A stretch of DNA of 64,000 bases from Nocardioides sp. URHA0020 (GTDB lineage Bacteria; Actinomycetota; Actinomycetes; Propionibacteriales; Nocardioidaceae), in the NCBI RefSeq assembly GCF_000620705.1, contig NZ_KK211165.1:1033-65032 (forward strand), written 5' to 3'. The notes under the pieces were generated by a model, which ran no database searches, was not told the DNA's origin, and saw only the letters and a program-made list of their open reading frames with translations. A program made the translations under genes and the position numbers. Below are positions 36,047 to 45,798 of this stretch, in pieces. Numbering within the stretch: position 1 is the first letter of the stretch; every line of letters starts with the position of its first letter.

Positions 36047-38304
36047 GCGTCCTCCCGGATCAGTAGCGCGACGGGGTGGGTGTCGAGGAGATCGGCCAGC
36101 ACCGGGGACGCCACCGACCCGGTCAGCACGTCGCGCCAGGTGCCGGCGGGCAGGTCGAGGGTCGTGTCGGCCCAGCCGGTGGTGGCGAGCCCAACGGGCA
36201 GCCGCGTGGCGACCGTGATCGCCCCGCCGCGGTCGAAGGCGAGCACGTGCCCGGCGGCCGGACCGCTCGCGCCGACCGGGGCGTACGTCGTGAAGAGCTC
36301 AGGCCGGTCACGTCGCAGGGTCAGTGCCTCGCGGGTCACCTGCAGCTTGGTCGCGGCGTCGTCCTCCGCGGTCCCCGCCAGCACGGCGGCGCGGTGGTCG
36401 AAGTCGACGAAGCGACGGTTGTCGGGGTCGACGAGCGACTGCTCCCAGAGCTCGCTGCCCTGGTAGACGTCCGGCACGCCCGGCATCGTGATCGCCACGA
36501 GCTTGGCGGCGAGCGCGTTGGAGCGGCCGGCGTCGTCGACGCGGGCGATCAGCCCGTCGAGCACGCGGCGTACGTCGGCGTCGTCGAAGGCGGTGTCGAC
36601 GGCGGCGTGGACCGCCGACTCGTAGGCCTCGTCCGGCTCGGTCCACGTGGTCCGGTCACCGGCCTCGCGCATCGCCTTCTCGGCGTACCCGTGCAGACGG
36701 TCCCGCAGGTCGGGGTCGGGCGACACCGGCCAGGCACCGAGGATCGCCTGCCACAGCAGGGATCCGAAGCCCGCGTCGGGCAGCGGTGCGAGGGCCAGCA
36801 GCTCGTCGAGCGCGGCGGCCCACGCGTCCGGCAGCTCGGCCAGCGCGGTGATCCGGGCGCGCACGTCCTCGCCCCGCTTGGTGTCGTGCGTCGAGAGCGT
36901 CGTCATCGCCAGCGGCCAGTCGCGCTGCCGCTCCGCCATCGCCGCGTGGAAGTCGTCCACCGAGACCGCGAAGACGCTCGGGTCGCCGCCGACCTCGTTG
37001 AGGGAGGTGAGTCGTGAGTAGCGGTAGAACGCGCAGTCCTCGACGCCCTTGGCCATCACCATCCCGCTGGTCTGCTGGAAGCGTCGCGCCGGTGGGGACC
37101 AGCCGTCGGTGAGGATGGGGTGCAGGACGTCGTACGTCGCAGCGAGGTCGGGCCGGTGCTCGCGGGCCAGGTCGAAGGCGTGCTCGAGGTGCTCGAGACC
37201 CTCCGGGAGGTAGGAGCGGTAGACCGGGAAGCACGCGAGCAGCTCGGCGATCGCGTCCTCGACGCTCGTGAACGGCGCGGCGGTGGTCATCCGGCGCACC
37301 TCGCGGGTGATCCGCCGGACCTCGGAGTGCAGGATGCCGTCGGCCACCTCGCGCTTGGTGCCGTGGATCATCTCGGCCCAGTCCACCGGGCCACCGCGGA
37401 GCCGGGTCTCGAGCGCGTCCAGCGGCTCCTGACCCGTGGGGTCGGTGAGCACCCGGTCGATGTGGCCGAGGGCGTCGTACCCGGTGGTGCCCTGGGTCGC
37501 CCAGTCCGCGGAGAGGGTCTCCCCGGGCTCGAGGATCTTCTCGACCAGCACGTAGGCGCCACCGGTCAGCGCCGCGAGGTCCTCCAGGTAGCGCTCAGGG
37601 TCGCGCAGCCCGTCGGGGTGGTCGACGCGGAGCCCGTCGACGAGCCCCTCGTCGAACCAGCGGCGGATCTCGATGTGCGTCTCCGCGAAGACCTCGGGGT
37701 CCTCGACACGGACCGCTGCCAGGCTGTTGACGGCGAAGAACCGTCGGTAGTTGAGGTTGTCGTCGGCCTCGTGCCAGTTGACGAGGCGGTAGTGCTGCTC
37801 CTCGTGCGTCGAGGTGTCGGGAGCGAGCGGGAAGCGCAGGTCGTGGTAGCGCAGCTCGTCGCCGACGACCTCGATCGCGTCCTCGTCCCCGTCCCCGACG
37901 ACCGGCAGCAGCAGCTTGCCGTCGCCGGCGGCCCAGTCGATGTCGAAGGCGTGGGCGTGCTCGGACTCGCGACCGTGCTGGAGCACGTCCCACCACCAGG
38001 CGTCCTCGTCGGGCGTCGCGACGCCGACGTGGTTGGGCACGATGTCGACGAGCACGCCCATGCCGAGCCGGCGAGCCTCGGCGACGAGCGTGGCCAGCCC
38101 CTCGGCGCCGCCACGGGCCGGGTCGACGTGGTCGAACGTCGCCACGTCGTACCCGTGGGTGCTGCCGGGCTCCGCCGCGAGCAGCGGGGACAGGTAGACC
38201 CAGTCGACCCCCAGGTCGTGGAGGTACGACAGCCGGCCCGCGGCCTCGACGAGGTTGAAGCTCTCGGTGATCTGGAGCCGGTAGGTGCTGACCGGGACCC
38301 GCAC
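36043..38304 (-). CDS. treY: Maltooligosyl trehalose synthase (TreY)
   Basis: A 753-residue GH13 transglycosidase that converts the reducing end of maltodextrin into an alpha-1,1 bond. The N-terminus is typical: [20 protein letters not shown], then [24 protein letters not shown]. The catalytic Asp is in [13 protein letters not shown], the Glu in YVLVEKIL, and the late [13 protein letters not shown] motif is present. The start is GTG 38304, six bases past the treX stop. It acts between TreX and TreZ. Confidence 0.96.
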   Translation of the reverse strand: MRVPVSTYRLQITESFNLVEAAGRLSYLHDLGVDWVYLSPLLAAEPGSTHGYDVATFDHVDPARGGAEGLATLVAEARRLGMGVLVDIVPNHVGVATPDEDAWWWDVLQHGRESEHAHAFDIDWAAGDGKLLLPVVGDGDEDAIEVVGDELRYHDLRFPLAPDTSTHEEQHYRLVNWHEADDNLNYRRFFAVNSLAAVRVEDPEVFAETHIEIRRWFDEGLVDGLRVDHPDGLRDPERYLEDLAALTGGAYVLVEKILEPGETLSADWATQGTTGYDALGHIDRVLTDPTGQEPLDALETRLRGGPVDWAEMIHGTKREVADGILHSEVRRITREVRRMTTAAPFTSVEDAIAELLACFPVYRSYLPEGLEHLEHAFDLAREHRPDLAATYDVLHPILTDGWSPPARRFQQTSGMVMAKGVEDCAFYRYSRLTSLNEVGGDPSVFAVSVDDFHAAMAERQRDWPLAMTTLSTHDTKRGEDVRARITALAELPDAWAAALDELLALAPLPDAGFGSLLWQAILGAWPVSPDPDLRDRLHGYAEKAMREAGDRTTWTEPDEAYESAVHAAVDTAFDDADVRRVLDGLIARVDDAGRSNALAAKLVAITMPGVPDVYQGSELWEQSLVDPDNRRFVDFDHRAAVLAGTAEDDAATKLQVTREALTLRRDRPELFTTYAPVGASGPAAGHVLAFDRGGAITVATRLPVGLATTGWADTTLDLPAGTWRDVLTGSVASPVLADLLDTHPVALLIREDA

Positions 38305-38309
38305 CGCGA

Positions 38310-40478
38310 TCAGCCCCGGCCGGTCTGCGCCGCCACGGAGGCCGCGACCGAGTGGTCGATCTCCACCTCGGGCTCGCGCTGCTCGCGCAGCACCACCAGG
38401 CTGCGGTGGCCCAGCGCCAGGGTGGTCCCGGCAGCCTTCGGCGGGGAGTCGTCGGCGTTGCCGCCGGTGTCGATCACCACGTCCCAGCCGGCCGCGAACT
38501 CCGCGGGTGGCAGCGTCGCCTCGGTGTCGCCGTCGGCGTTGAAGTAGAGCAGGAAGTGGTCGTCGACGATGGCGCCCCCGCGATCGTCCTGGCCCGCGAT
38601 GCCCTGGCCGTTGAGGTACATGCCGAGCGCCTGCGCGCCGCCGTTCCAGTCCTCGTCCTCCATCGGCCGGCCGTCGAGGTGCAGCCAGACGATGTCGTTG
38701 AGACGGTCACCGGTCTCACCGTCGCCGCCGGTGCGCACCGTCGTCCCCCGGAAGAACCGCTTGCGGCGGAAGGTCGGGTGGTCGTGGCGCAGCCGGGCCA
38801 CCGCGGCGGTGAACTCGACCAGCGGCCGGTCGGCGTCGTCCCAGTGCACCCAGCTGATCTCGGAGTCCTGGGCGTAGGTGTTGTTGTTGCCGTCCTGGGT
38901 CCGGCCCATCTCGTCGCCGTGCAGGAGCATCGGCACGCCCTGGCTCAGCAGCAGCGTCGCGATGAGGTTGCGCTGCTCGCGCGCGCGGAAGGCCTGGATC
39001 TCCGGGTCGTCGGTCGGACCCTCGACGCCGTGGTTCCACGACCGGTTGTGGCTCTCGCCGTCGTTGTTGTCCTCGCCGTTGGCGTCGTTGTGCTTCTCGT
39101 TGTACGACACCAGGTCGCGCAGCGTGAAGCCGTCGTGGGCGGTGACGAAGTTGATGCTCGCGACCGGACGGCGGCCCGAGTGCTCGTAGTAGTCGGCCGA
39201 CCCGGCCAGCCGGGAGGCGAACTCGCCGAGGGCCGGCTCGCCGCGCCAGAAGTCACGCACGGAGTCGCGGTAGGCGCCGTTCCACTCGGTCCACTGCGGC
39301 GGGAAGCCACCGACCTGGTAGCCGCCGGGGCCGATGTCCCACGGCTCGGCGATCAGCTTGACCTGGCTCACGACCGGGTCCTGCTGCACGAGCTCGAAGA
39401 ACGTCGCGAGCCGGTCGACCTCGTAGAACTCGCGGGCCAGCGTGGAGGCGAGGTCGAAGCGGAAGCCGTCGACGTGCATCTCGGTCACCCAGTAGCGCAG
39501 CGAGTCCATGATCAGCTGCAGCGAGTGCGGGTGCCGGACGTTGAGCGAGTTCCCGGTGCCGGTGTAGTCCATGTAGAACTGCTGGTCGTCCTCGACCAGG
39601 CGGTAGTACGCCTCGTTGTCGATGCCGCGGAAGCTCAGCGTGGGGCCGAGGTGGTTGCCCTCGGCGGTGTGGTTGTAGACCACGTCCAGGATGACCTCGA
39701 TGCCGGCCGCGTGCATGGCCTTGACCATCGACTTGAACTCCTGGACCTGCTGACCCTCGCCGCTGGCGGCGTACGACGCCTCGGGGGCGAAGAAGCCGAT
39801 CGTGTTGTAGCCCCAGTAGTTGCGCAGGCCCTTCTCGAGCAGGGTGCTGTCCTGGACGAACTGGTGCACCGGCATCAGCTCGATCGCGGTGATGCCGAGC
39901 TTGGTCAGGTGGGCCGTGACGGCCGGGTGCGCGAGGCCGGCGTACGTGCCGCGCAGCTCCTCGGGCACGTCCGGGTGCAGCTGGGTCAGGCCCTTGACGT
40001 GGGCCTCGTAGATGATCGACTCGTTGTAGGGGATGTCGAGGCGGCGGTCACCCTCCCAGTCGAAGAACGGCGTGATCACGACGCTCTTCATCATGTGGGC
40101 CGCGGAGTCCTCGTCGTTGCGCGACTCCGGGTCGCCGAAGTCGTAGCCGAAGAGCGACTGGTCCCAGTCGATGTCGCCGCTCGTCGCCTTGGCGTACGGG
40201 TCGAGCAGCAGCTTGTTGGGGTTGCAGCGCTGGCCCTGGGTCAGGTCCCACGGGCCGTGCACCCGGTAGCCGTAGCGCTGGCCCGGCTGCACCGACGGCA
40301 GGTAGCCATGCCACACGTAGGCGTCGACCTCGGTCAGCTCCAGCCTCGTCTCGGCGCCGTCGGCGTCGAACAGGCACAGCTCGACCTCCTCGGCCACCTC
40401 GCTGAAGAGTGCGAAGTTGGTGCCGCTCCCGTCGAACGTCGCACCGAGCGGGTAGGCGCGTCCGGGCCACACCTCCAT
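38310..40478 (-). CDS. treX: Glycogen debranching enzyme (TreX/GlgX)
   Basis: A 722-residue isoamylase-type GH13 enzyme. A CBM48 domain (about residues 8-100, YPLGATFDGSGTNFALFSE) precedes the barrel. Key segments are MPVHQFVQ, ILDVVYNHTAEG, VDGFRFDLAS (nucleophile), LIAEPWDIGPGGYQVG (acid/base) and VTAHDGFTLRDLVSYNEKHN. It hydrolyses alpha-1,6 branches of glycogen, supplying linear chains to TreY. ATG 40478 has GGAGGG just upstream; the longer frame to 40514 lacks this. It is the first gene of the tre operon and divergent from an MFS gene. Confidence 0.95.
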   Translation of the reverse strand: MEVWPGRAYPLGATFDGSGTNFALFSEVAEEVELCLFDADGAETRLELTEVDAYVWHGYLPSVQPGQRYGYRVHGPWDLTQGQRCNPNKLLLDPYAKATSGDIDWDQSLFGYDFGDPESRNDEDSAAHMMKSVVITPFFDWEGDRRLDIPYNESIIYEAHVKGLTQLHPDVPEELRGTYAGLAHPAVTAHLTKLGITAIELMPVHQFVQDSTLLEKGLRNYWGYNTIGFFAPEASYAASGEGQQVQEFKSMVKAMHAAGIEVILDVVYNHTAEGNHLGPTLSFRGIDNEAYYRLVEDDQQFYMDYTGTGNSLNVRHPHSLQLIMDSLRYWVTEMHVDGFRFDLASTLAREFYEVDRLATFFELVQQDPVVSQVKLIAEPWDIGPGGYQVGGFPPQWTEWNGAYRDSVRDFWRGEPALGEFASRLAGSADYYEHSGRRPVASINFVTAHDGFTLRDLVSYNEKHNDANGEDNNDGESHNRSWNHGVEGPTDDPEIQAFRAREQRNLIATLLLSQGVPMLLHGDEMGRTQDGNNNTYAQDSEISWVHWDDADRPLVEFTAAVARLRHDHPTFRRKRFFRGTTVRTGGDGETGDRLNDIVWLHLDGRPMEDEDWNGGAQALGMYLNGQGIAGQDDRGGAIVDDHFLLYFNADGDTEATLPPAEFAAGWDVVIDTGGNADDSPPKAAGTTLALGHRSLVVLREQREPEVEIDHSVAASVAAQTGRG

Positions 40479-40588
40479 GACACCCTCCACCTGCTCGTCG
40501 ATTGGAACGATCAAAGCACACCCCTCACTGGTCCCGGCCGGTCGAGCATCCAGTACCCGGTCCGGGGCCTCACCAAGCGCCTGCGGGA

Positions 40589-42079
40589 ATGGTCGAGCAT
40601 CACACCGGGTTGGCGCCGTACGTGACCGCTCCGGAGATCTCCCGCGCGAGCGTCGGCCTGCGCAGCGAGCGCGGCCCGATCCTGCTCGCCGTCATGCTCA
40701 GCCTCGGGCTGGTCGCCATCGACTCGACCATCCTCGCGACAGCGGTGCCGGCGGTCGTGGGCGACCTCGGCGGTTTCACGCAGTTCCCCTGGCTGTTCTC
40801 GGTCTACCTGCTGGCGCAGGCGGTGACCGTCCCGATCTACGCCAAGCTCGCCGACCAGTACGGCCGCAAGCCGGTGATGCTCGTCGGCATCGGGCTCTTC
40901 CTGCTCGGCTCGCTGCTGTGCGGCCTGGCCTGGAGCATGGGGGCCCTGATCGCCTTCCGGGCCGTGCAGGGGCTCGGCGCCGGTGCGGTGCAGCCGATGA
41001 GCATGACGATCGTCGGCGACATCTACACGCTCGAGGAGCGGGCCAAGGTCCAGGGGTACGTCGCCAGCGTCTGGGCGGTGTCCGCGGTGATCGGCCCCAC
41101 GCTCGGCGGACTCTTCTCCGACTACGCGTCCTGGCGCTGGATCTTCCTGATCAACCTCCCGCTCGGGCTGCTCGCCGCGGTGATGATCTGGCGCAACTTC
41201 CACGAGCAGGTGGAGCGCCGGGCGCACCGGATCGACTACGCCGGCTCGCTCCTCCTCTCCGGGGGAGGGGTGCTCCTCCTGCTCGCGCTGCTCGAGGGCG
41301 GTGTCCGCTGGGGCTGGGGCTCGGGGGTGAGCATCGCGCTGTTCGTGAGCTCGGCCGTCCTGCTCGCGGGCTTCGTGCTGGCCGAGCGGCGGGCCGCCGA
41401 GCCGGTCCTGCCGCTGTGGCTGCTGCGGCACCGCGTCGTCGTCGCGGCGATGGCGACCTCGCTGGTCGTCGGCGTGCTGATGATGGGCCTCTCGACGTAC
41501 GTCCCGCTCTACGCGCAGAGCGTGCTGGGGTACGGCGCCGTCGTGTCCGGCTTCGCCCTGGCCGCGATGACGCTGGGCTGGCCGATCGCGGCGTCGAGCT
41601 CCGGGCGGCTCTACCTGACCCTCGGCTTCCGCTCGACGATGCTGATCGGCGGCGCGATCGCGGCGGTGGGCACGTCGCTGCTCCTGCTGGTCGGCCCCGA
41701 CAGCTCGATCCTGGTGCTGGCGCTGCCGTGCTTCGTGATGGGTCTCGGCTTCGGCCTGGTCGCCAGCCCGTCGATCATCGCCGCCCAGACGTCGGTGACC
41801 TGGCAGGACCGGGGCGTCGCGACCGGCTCGACGATGTTCGCCCGCTCCGTCGGCAGCGCGCTGGGCGTCGCGATCTTCGGGGCGCTCGTCAACCACGAGG
41901 TCGCCGCGCGCCTCGGTCGGGGCGTGCCGGACGTCTCGAGCCTGACCCCGGAGGTCCTCGACCCGGCCATCCACCAGGTCTTCCTGGTCTCCGCGGTGAT
42001 CGCGGTGGCGCTGCTCGGCGTCGGTCTGCTGATGCCGCGGACGGTCAGCGAGCCGGACGCGCCGCCAGGATCGAGCTGA
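40589..42079 (+). CDS. DHA2-family MFS exporter
   Basis: About 496 residues with about 14 hydrophobic segments. VAIDSTILATAVPAVVGDLG in the first segment and KLADQYGRKPVMLVGI in the loop after the second are DHA2 signatures, as is SWRWIFLINLPLGLLA. It is a probable proton-coupled drug exporter. The start is not secure: ATG 40589 is used, GTG 40622 is a credible shorter start, and frames reaching 40502 run into the divergent treX leader. Its last 35 bp overlap, tail to tail, the ArsR gene. Confidence 0.82.
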   Translation: MVEHHTGLAPYVTAPEISRASVGLRSERGPILLAVMLSLGLVAIDSTILATAVPAVVGDLGGFTQFPWLFSVYLLAQAVTVPIYAKLADQYGRKPVMLVGIGLFLLGSLLCGLAWSMGALIAFRAVQGLGAGAVQPMSMTIVGDIYTLEERAKVQGYVASVWAVSAVIGPTLGGLFSDYASWRWIFLINLPLGLLAAVMIWRNFHEQVERRAHRIDYAGSLLLSGGGVLLLLALLEGGVRWGWGSGVSIALFVSSAVLLAGFVLAERRAAEPVLPLWLLRHRVVVAAMATSLVVGVLMMGLSTYVPLYAQSVLGYGAVVSGFALAAMTLGWPIAASSSGRLYLTLGFRSTMLIGGAIAAVGTSLLLLVGPDSSILVLALPCFVMGLGFGLVASPSIIAAQTSVTWQDRGVATGSTMFARSVGSALGVAIFGALVNHEVAARLGRGVPDVSSLTPEVLDPAIHQVFLVSAVIAVALLGVGLLMPRTVSEPDAPPGSS

Positions 42080-42353
42080 GCACACCGGGGTACTCCGCCT
42101 CGACGTCGTCCAGGCGCAGCCGCTGGTGGGTCTGGCCGCCGATGACGCTGCGATCGGTGACGCCGGCCTCGCGCAGGATCTTGAAGTGGTGGCTCGCGGT
42201 GGACTTGCTGACGCCGTCGTAGAGCTGCGCGCACGGCGCCGGCCCGCCCTCGGCGTACATCCGCCGCACCATCTCCAGCCGCACCGGGTCGGAGACGGCT
42301 GCGAGCACCTCCTGGAGGGTGCCGACCTGGGTGACCTCGTCGGTGTCCGTCAT
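42045..42353 (-). CDS. ArsR-family repressor
   Basis: A 102-residue winged-helix regulator: LQEVLAAVSDPVRLEMVRRM, then the recognition helix region GVSKSTASHHFKILREAGVT. The metal-binding CxC of ArsR/SmtB metal sensors is missing; the single Cys (PAPCAQL) is not in that context, so it probably senses something other than metal. It is divergent from an MFS gene across a 93-bp region with two matching palindromes, so it most likely represses that transporter and itself. Its 3' end overlaps the preceding MFS gene on the other strand. Confidence 0.9.
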   Translation of the reverse strand: MTDTDEVTQVGTLQEVLAAVSDPVRLEMVRRMYAEGGPAPCAQLYDGVSKSTASHHFKILREAGVTDRSVIGGQTHQRLRLDDVEAEYPGVLSSILAARPAR

Positions 42354-42368
42354 GTGGCTCTCCTCACC

Positions 42369-42392
42369 TCGGTTTGATAATCATCGAACCGA
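42369..42392. promoter_or_regulatory. ArsR operator O1 (imperfect palindrome)
   Basis: Half-sites GGTTTGAT and ATCGAACC are separated by AATC; the full 24 bp are symmetric except for two pairs. It lies 16 bp upstream of the ArsR start and shares the ATCGAAC half-site and 4-bp spacer with O2. Confidence 0.75.
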
Positions 42393-42408
42393 GTCCTACA
42401 GTCATCCC

Positions 42409-42426
42409 GTTCGATCTACATCGAAC
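42409..42426. promoter_or_regulatory. ArsR operator O2 (perfect palindrome)
   Basis: GTTCGAT-CTAC-ATCGAAC, perfect 7-bp arms with a 4-bp spacer, 20 bp before the MFS start. The same half-site occurs in O1 40 bp away, centre to centre about 37 bp. Confidence 0.8.
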
Positions 42427-42446
42427 TTAGCACGCAGGAGGACGAG

Positions 42447-43724
42447 ATGAGCGCGATCGTGACGCAGCAGACGACGGGCCGGCCGACCGGCCCGATGACG
42501 GGTCCGCCCGCCGACCACACCACCGGTCAGCGCTGGGCGTACCCGCTCCTGATCGTCCTCCTCGCCGCCTCGATGGGCGTCTCCGGTGCGCCGGCGCCGC
42601 TCTACGGCCTCTACGAGCAGCGCTGGCACCTCGCGCCCCTCACGACCACGCTGGTCTTCGCGGCGTACGCCGTCGCGGCGCTGCTCGCCGTGCTGATGGC
42701 CGGCCAGGCGTCGGACAAGTACGGCCGCAAGCCGCTGCTGCTCGCGGCCGCGGTCGGGATGATCGCCGGTCTGGTCGTCTTCATGACCGCCGACGGCCTG
42801 GCGGCGCTCTTCGTCGCGCGGGTCCTGCACGGGGCCTCGGTCGGCACGGCGGTCGTCGTCGGCAGCGCCGCACTGCTGGACCTGCGTCCGGCCCGCGGAG
42901 CGCGCACCGGGCACCTGACCGGGATCATGATCAACGCGGGCATCGCGGTCACCATCCTGGGCGCCTCGCTGCTGGCGCAGTTCGCGCCGCACCCCTACGT
43001 CGCGCCGTACGCCGCCGTCGCGGTCGTCATCCTGGCGATGCTGCTCGGGCTGGTGGCGATGGTCGAGCCGCACGCCGCCCGGACCGGTCGGACCTCGGGC
43101 CGACTGCGGCTGACCCGTCCGCACGTGCCGGCCTCGATCGCGGCGGACTTCCGCTTCGCCGTGCTCGGCGTGATGGCGGCCTGGTCCGTGCTCGGCGTCT
43201 ACCTCTCGCTCTTCCCGACCTTCGCCGGCCAGTCCACCGGCGTGCACAGCCTCGTCTTCGGTGGTGCGGTCGTCGCCGCGATGGCCGGGTCGGCCGCGCT
43301 CAGCCAGGCGCTCGGTGGCCGGCTGCTCGCCAAGCGGGCCGCGATCATCGGCGACTTCGGCACGGCGGCCGCGCTCGGCGTCAGCGTCCTCGCCCTCGAC
43401 AGCGGGCACGCCGGCCTGGTCGGTGCCGCGGCGGTCTTCATGGGGCTGTCGTTCGGGCTCGCCTTCGGCGGCTCGCTGCGCCACCTGGGCAGCGTCGTGC
43501 CCGCTGGCCAGCGCGGACAGGTGATGTCGGCGTACTACGTGCTCGGCTACAGCGCCATGATCGTGCCGACCATCCTCGCCGGCTGGGCCGCGACGGTCTG
43601 GGGGCTGGCCGCGATCTTCCCGTGGTTCTCCCTCGCCGTCGCGCTGGCCTGCATCACCGCCGGCACGCTCGGGCTGACGGGTCGCGAGCGCAGCCTTCCC
43701 TTGGTTGCGGGCAGCCCGTCCTGA
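42447..43724 (+). CDS. DHA1-type MFS transporter under ArsR control
   Basis: A 425-residue permease with about 12 transmembrane segments: SMGVSGAPAPLYGLYEQRWH in the first, and the loop motif GQASDKYGRKPLLLAAAVG after the second. The N-terminal 30 residues are polar. ATG 42447 has GGAGG upstream. The gene is divergent from the ArsR repressor, and the intergenic region carries the two ATCGAAC operators. The substrate is unknown; efflux of the ArsR inducer is the simplest model. Confidence 0.85.
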   Translation: MSAIVTQQTTGRPTGPMTGPPADHTTGQRWAYPLLIVLLAASMGVSGAPAPLYGLYEQRWHLAPLTTTLVFAAYAVAALLAVLMAGQASDKYGRKPLLLAAAVGMIAGLVVFMTADGLAALFVARVLHGASVGTAVVVGSAALLDLRPARGARTGHLTGIMINAGIAVTILGASLLAQFAPHPYVAPYAAVAVVILAMLLGLVAMVEPHAARTGRTSGRLRLTRPHVPASIAADFRFAVLGVMAAWSVLGVYLSLFPTFAGQSTGVHSLVFGGAVVAAMAGSAALSQALGGRLLAKRAAIIGDFGTAAALGVSVLALDSGHAGLVGAAAVFMGLSFGLAFGGSLRHLGSVVPAGQRGQVMSAYYVLGYSAMIVPTILAGWAATVWGLAAIFPWFSLAVALACITAGTLGLTGRERSLPLVAGSPS

Positions 43725-43740
43725 CGGCTTGGATCTGCGC

Positions 43741-44484
43741 ATGACCGCCCGTGACCTCAGCGATGCCGACGCCCCGATCGGACCGCACCCGGACGAGCCG
43801 CACCAGACCGGGCTCAACAACCGGCTGAACTGGCTGCGCGCGGCCGTGCTCGGCGCCAACGACGGCATCGTCTCGACCGCCGGCATCGTGATCGGTGCGG
43901 TCGGCGCGACCAGCGACCGGTCCGCGATCGTGATCGCCGGCGTGGCCGGCCTCGCCGCAGGGGCGATGAGCATGGGCGCTGGGGAGTACGTCTCGGTCAG
44001 CACCCAGCGCGACTCCGAGCTGGCGCTGCTCGACAAGGAGCGGCGCGAGCTGCGCGACGAGCCCGACGAGGAGCTAGCCGAGCTCGCCGGGATCTACGTC
44101 GACAAGGGCCTCGACGAGGAGCTCGCCCTCGAGGTCGCGGTCGCGCTGACGAAGAAGGACGCCCTCGGCGCGCACGCCGAGGCCGAGCTCGGGATCGACC
44201 CCGACGACATCACCAGCCCCTGGAACGCCGCGATGGCGTCGACGATCTCCTTCACGATCGGCGCCCTGCTGCCGCTGCTGACGATGACGCTGGCCACGCC
44301 GGCCGTACGCCTCTGGCTCACGGTTGCCGCGGTCGTCGTCGCCCTGGCGATCACCGGGTGGGCGAGCGCCCGCTTCGGCTACGGCAGCGCGCGCCGCGCC
44401 GTGCTGCGCAACGTCGCCGGCGGGCTCTTCGCGATGGTGGTCACCTACGGGATCGGCTCCGCCCTCGGCACTCAGATCGGCTGA
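43741..44484 (+). CDS. VIT-family iron/manganese transporter
   Basis: A 247-residue Ccc1/VIT1-like (DUF125) protein. NWLRAAVLGANDGIVSTAGI and AGAMSMGAGEYVSVSTQRDSE in the first two helices carry the family's acidic and Met metal-site residues. A cytoplasmic helical hairpin rich in Glu follows, then three C-terminal helices. It likely exports or sequesters Fe2+ or Mn2+. I use ATG 43741; the longer GTG-type frame from 43705 overlaps the upstream gene's end. Its stop overlaps the ATG of thpR. Confidence 0.88.
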   Translation: MTARDLSDADAPIGPHPDEPHQTGLNNRLNWLRAAVLGANDGIVSTAGIVIGAVGATSDRSAIVIAGVAGLAAGAMSMGAGEYVSVSTQRDSELALLDKERRELRDEPDEELAELAGIYVDKGLDEELALEVAVALTKKDALGAHAEAELGIDPDDITSPWNAAMASTISFTIGALLPLLTMTLATPAVRLWLTVAAVVVALAITGWASARFGYGSARRAVLRNVAGGLFAMVVTYGIGSALGTQIG

Positions 44485-45047
44485 TGCGGGCCTTCGTCGC
44501 CGTGGTCCCGCCACAGGAGGCGGTGGAGCACCTCGACGCCTTCCTGGAGGTACGGCGGTCCGCCGCACCCTTCCGCTGGGCCGCGAGCGACCAGCTCCAC
44601 GTGACGCTCGCCTTCCTGGCCGAGGTCGAGGAGCGCCGGCTGGACGAGCTCGTCGAGCGGCTCGAGCGGGCGGCGGCGCGCCGTACCGCCTGCGCGACGC
44701 GGATCACCGGGGGAGGGGCGTTCCCGGACGCCGCGCGAGCGCGGGTCCTGTGGGCCGGCCTCGACCTCGACGAGTCGGGCGGCCTCGAGCTCGATCGCCT
44801 CGCCACCGGCTGCCGTGCGGCCGCGAACCGGGCGGGCATCGCGGTCGACGGACAGCGGTTCCGCCCGCACGTCACGCTGGCCCGGCTCGGTCGTCCGACC
44901 GAGGTGTCGAGCTGGATCCGGCTGCTCGACGGGTACGCCGGGCCGCCGTGGCGGGTCGACCGGATCGCGCTGGTGGCGTCGTACCTCGGCGAGGGCCCGC
45001 GGGGGCGACCCCGCTACGAGACGGTCGAGGAGCTCGCGCTCGGCTGA
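44484..45047 (+). CDS. thpR: RNA 2',3'-cyclic phosphodiesterase (ThpR)
   Basis: A 187-residue 2H phosphoesterase (former 2'-5' RNA ligase). The two catalytic HxTL motifs are HVTLAFL (His39) and HVTLARL (His129) at the expected spacing. It opens 2',3'-cyclic phosphates on RNA. ATG 44484 overlaps the VIT gene's stop. The last 34 bp overlap, tail to tail, the alarmone synthetase gene. Confidence 0.92.
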   Translation: MRAFVAVVPPQEAVEHLDAFLEVRRSAAPFRWAASDQLHVTLAFLAEVEERRLDELVERLERAAARRTACATRITGGGAFPDAARARVLWAGLDLDESGGLELDRLATGCRAAANRAGIAVDGQRFRPHVTLARLGRPTEVSSWIRLLDGYAGPPWRVDRIALVASYLGEGPRGRPRYETVEELALG

Positions 45048-45769
45048 TCCCCGATCCGTCGCAACGCGGACAGCAGCGCCGCATCCGGGCCGTCGCCGCC
45101 CTGCAGCGCGTCCACCAGCTCGGCCGGGAGGTCGTCGAGGCCGCGCACCTCCTCGTGCAGACGCTCCATGGTGGTGTCCAGCGCGTACGCCGTCTCGGCG
45201 GCGTCGTGCAGACCGTCGAGGAGCTCGGTCGGGATGTCGCGGCGGTACTTGTAGTAGATCTTGTGCTCGAGGCTGGCCCAGAAGTCCATGGCGATCGTGC
45301 GGAACTGCACCTCGACGACCACCGGCACCTCACCGCCCGAGAGGAAGACCGGGACCTCGACGAGGGCGTGCAGGCTGCGGTAGCCGTTGGGCTTGGGCTG
45401 CTTGATGTAGTCGCGGACCTCGACGATCGTCACGTCCTGCTGCTGGGCGAGCAGGTCGAACACGCGGTAGACGTCCGACGCGAAGCTGCACACGACCCGG
45501 ACACCGGCAATGTCGGTGACCCGGTCCCGGACCTCGTCGAAGGACGCGAGGTCGGCGAGGTCGACGCCCTTGCGCGCGATCTTCTCGACCAGGCTCTCGG
45601 GTGACTTCAGCCGCGACGAGACGTTCTCGATCGGGTTGTAGTCGTGGAGGTGCGTGAACTCGTCGCGCAGGATGTTGAGCTTGGTGACCACCTCGTCCAT
45701 GCCGAACCGGTGCTCGAGCATGAACCGGCGGAAGTGCTCGTCAGGCAGGGGCGGCGGTGCTGCAGTCAC
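45014..45769 (-). CDS. Small alarmone synthetase (RelA/SpoT domain)
   Basis: A 251-residue stand-alone (p)ppGpp synthetase of the RelA/SpoT synthase family. Segments follow the family order: HDYNPIENVSSRLKSPESLV, DIAGVRVVCSFASDVYRVFD, VRDYIKQPKPNGYRSLHALV and VEVQFRTIAMDFWASLEHKI. There is no HD hydrolase, TGS or ACT domain, so it is synthesis-only. The start is GTG 45769 at the edge of the family homology. It likely responds to envelope or other stress at the transcriptional level, as small synthetases do in firmicutes; that is inference. Confidence 0.9.
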   Translation of the reverse strand: MTAAPPPLPDEHFRRFMLEHRFGMDEVVTKLNILRDEFTHLHDYNPIENVSSRLKSPESLVEKIARKGVDLADLASFDEVRDRVTDIAGVRVVCSFASDVYRVFDLLAQQQDVTIVEVRDYIKQPKPNGYRSLHALVEVPVFLSGGEVPVVVEVQFRTIAMDFWASLEHKIYYKYRRDIPTELLDGLHDAAETAYALDTTMERLHEEVRGLDDLPAELVDALQGGDGPDAALLSALRRIGDQPSASSSTVS

Positions 45770-45798
45770 CCCACCACCGTACGGAGTGGACCTGTCCG

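Noticed and set aside
40479..40588. N-terminal extension of the DHA2 exporter to 40502
   Set aside because: The extra residues are proline/histidine-rich, not family-like, and lie in the divergent leader of treX.
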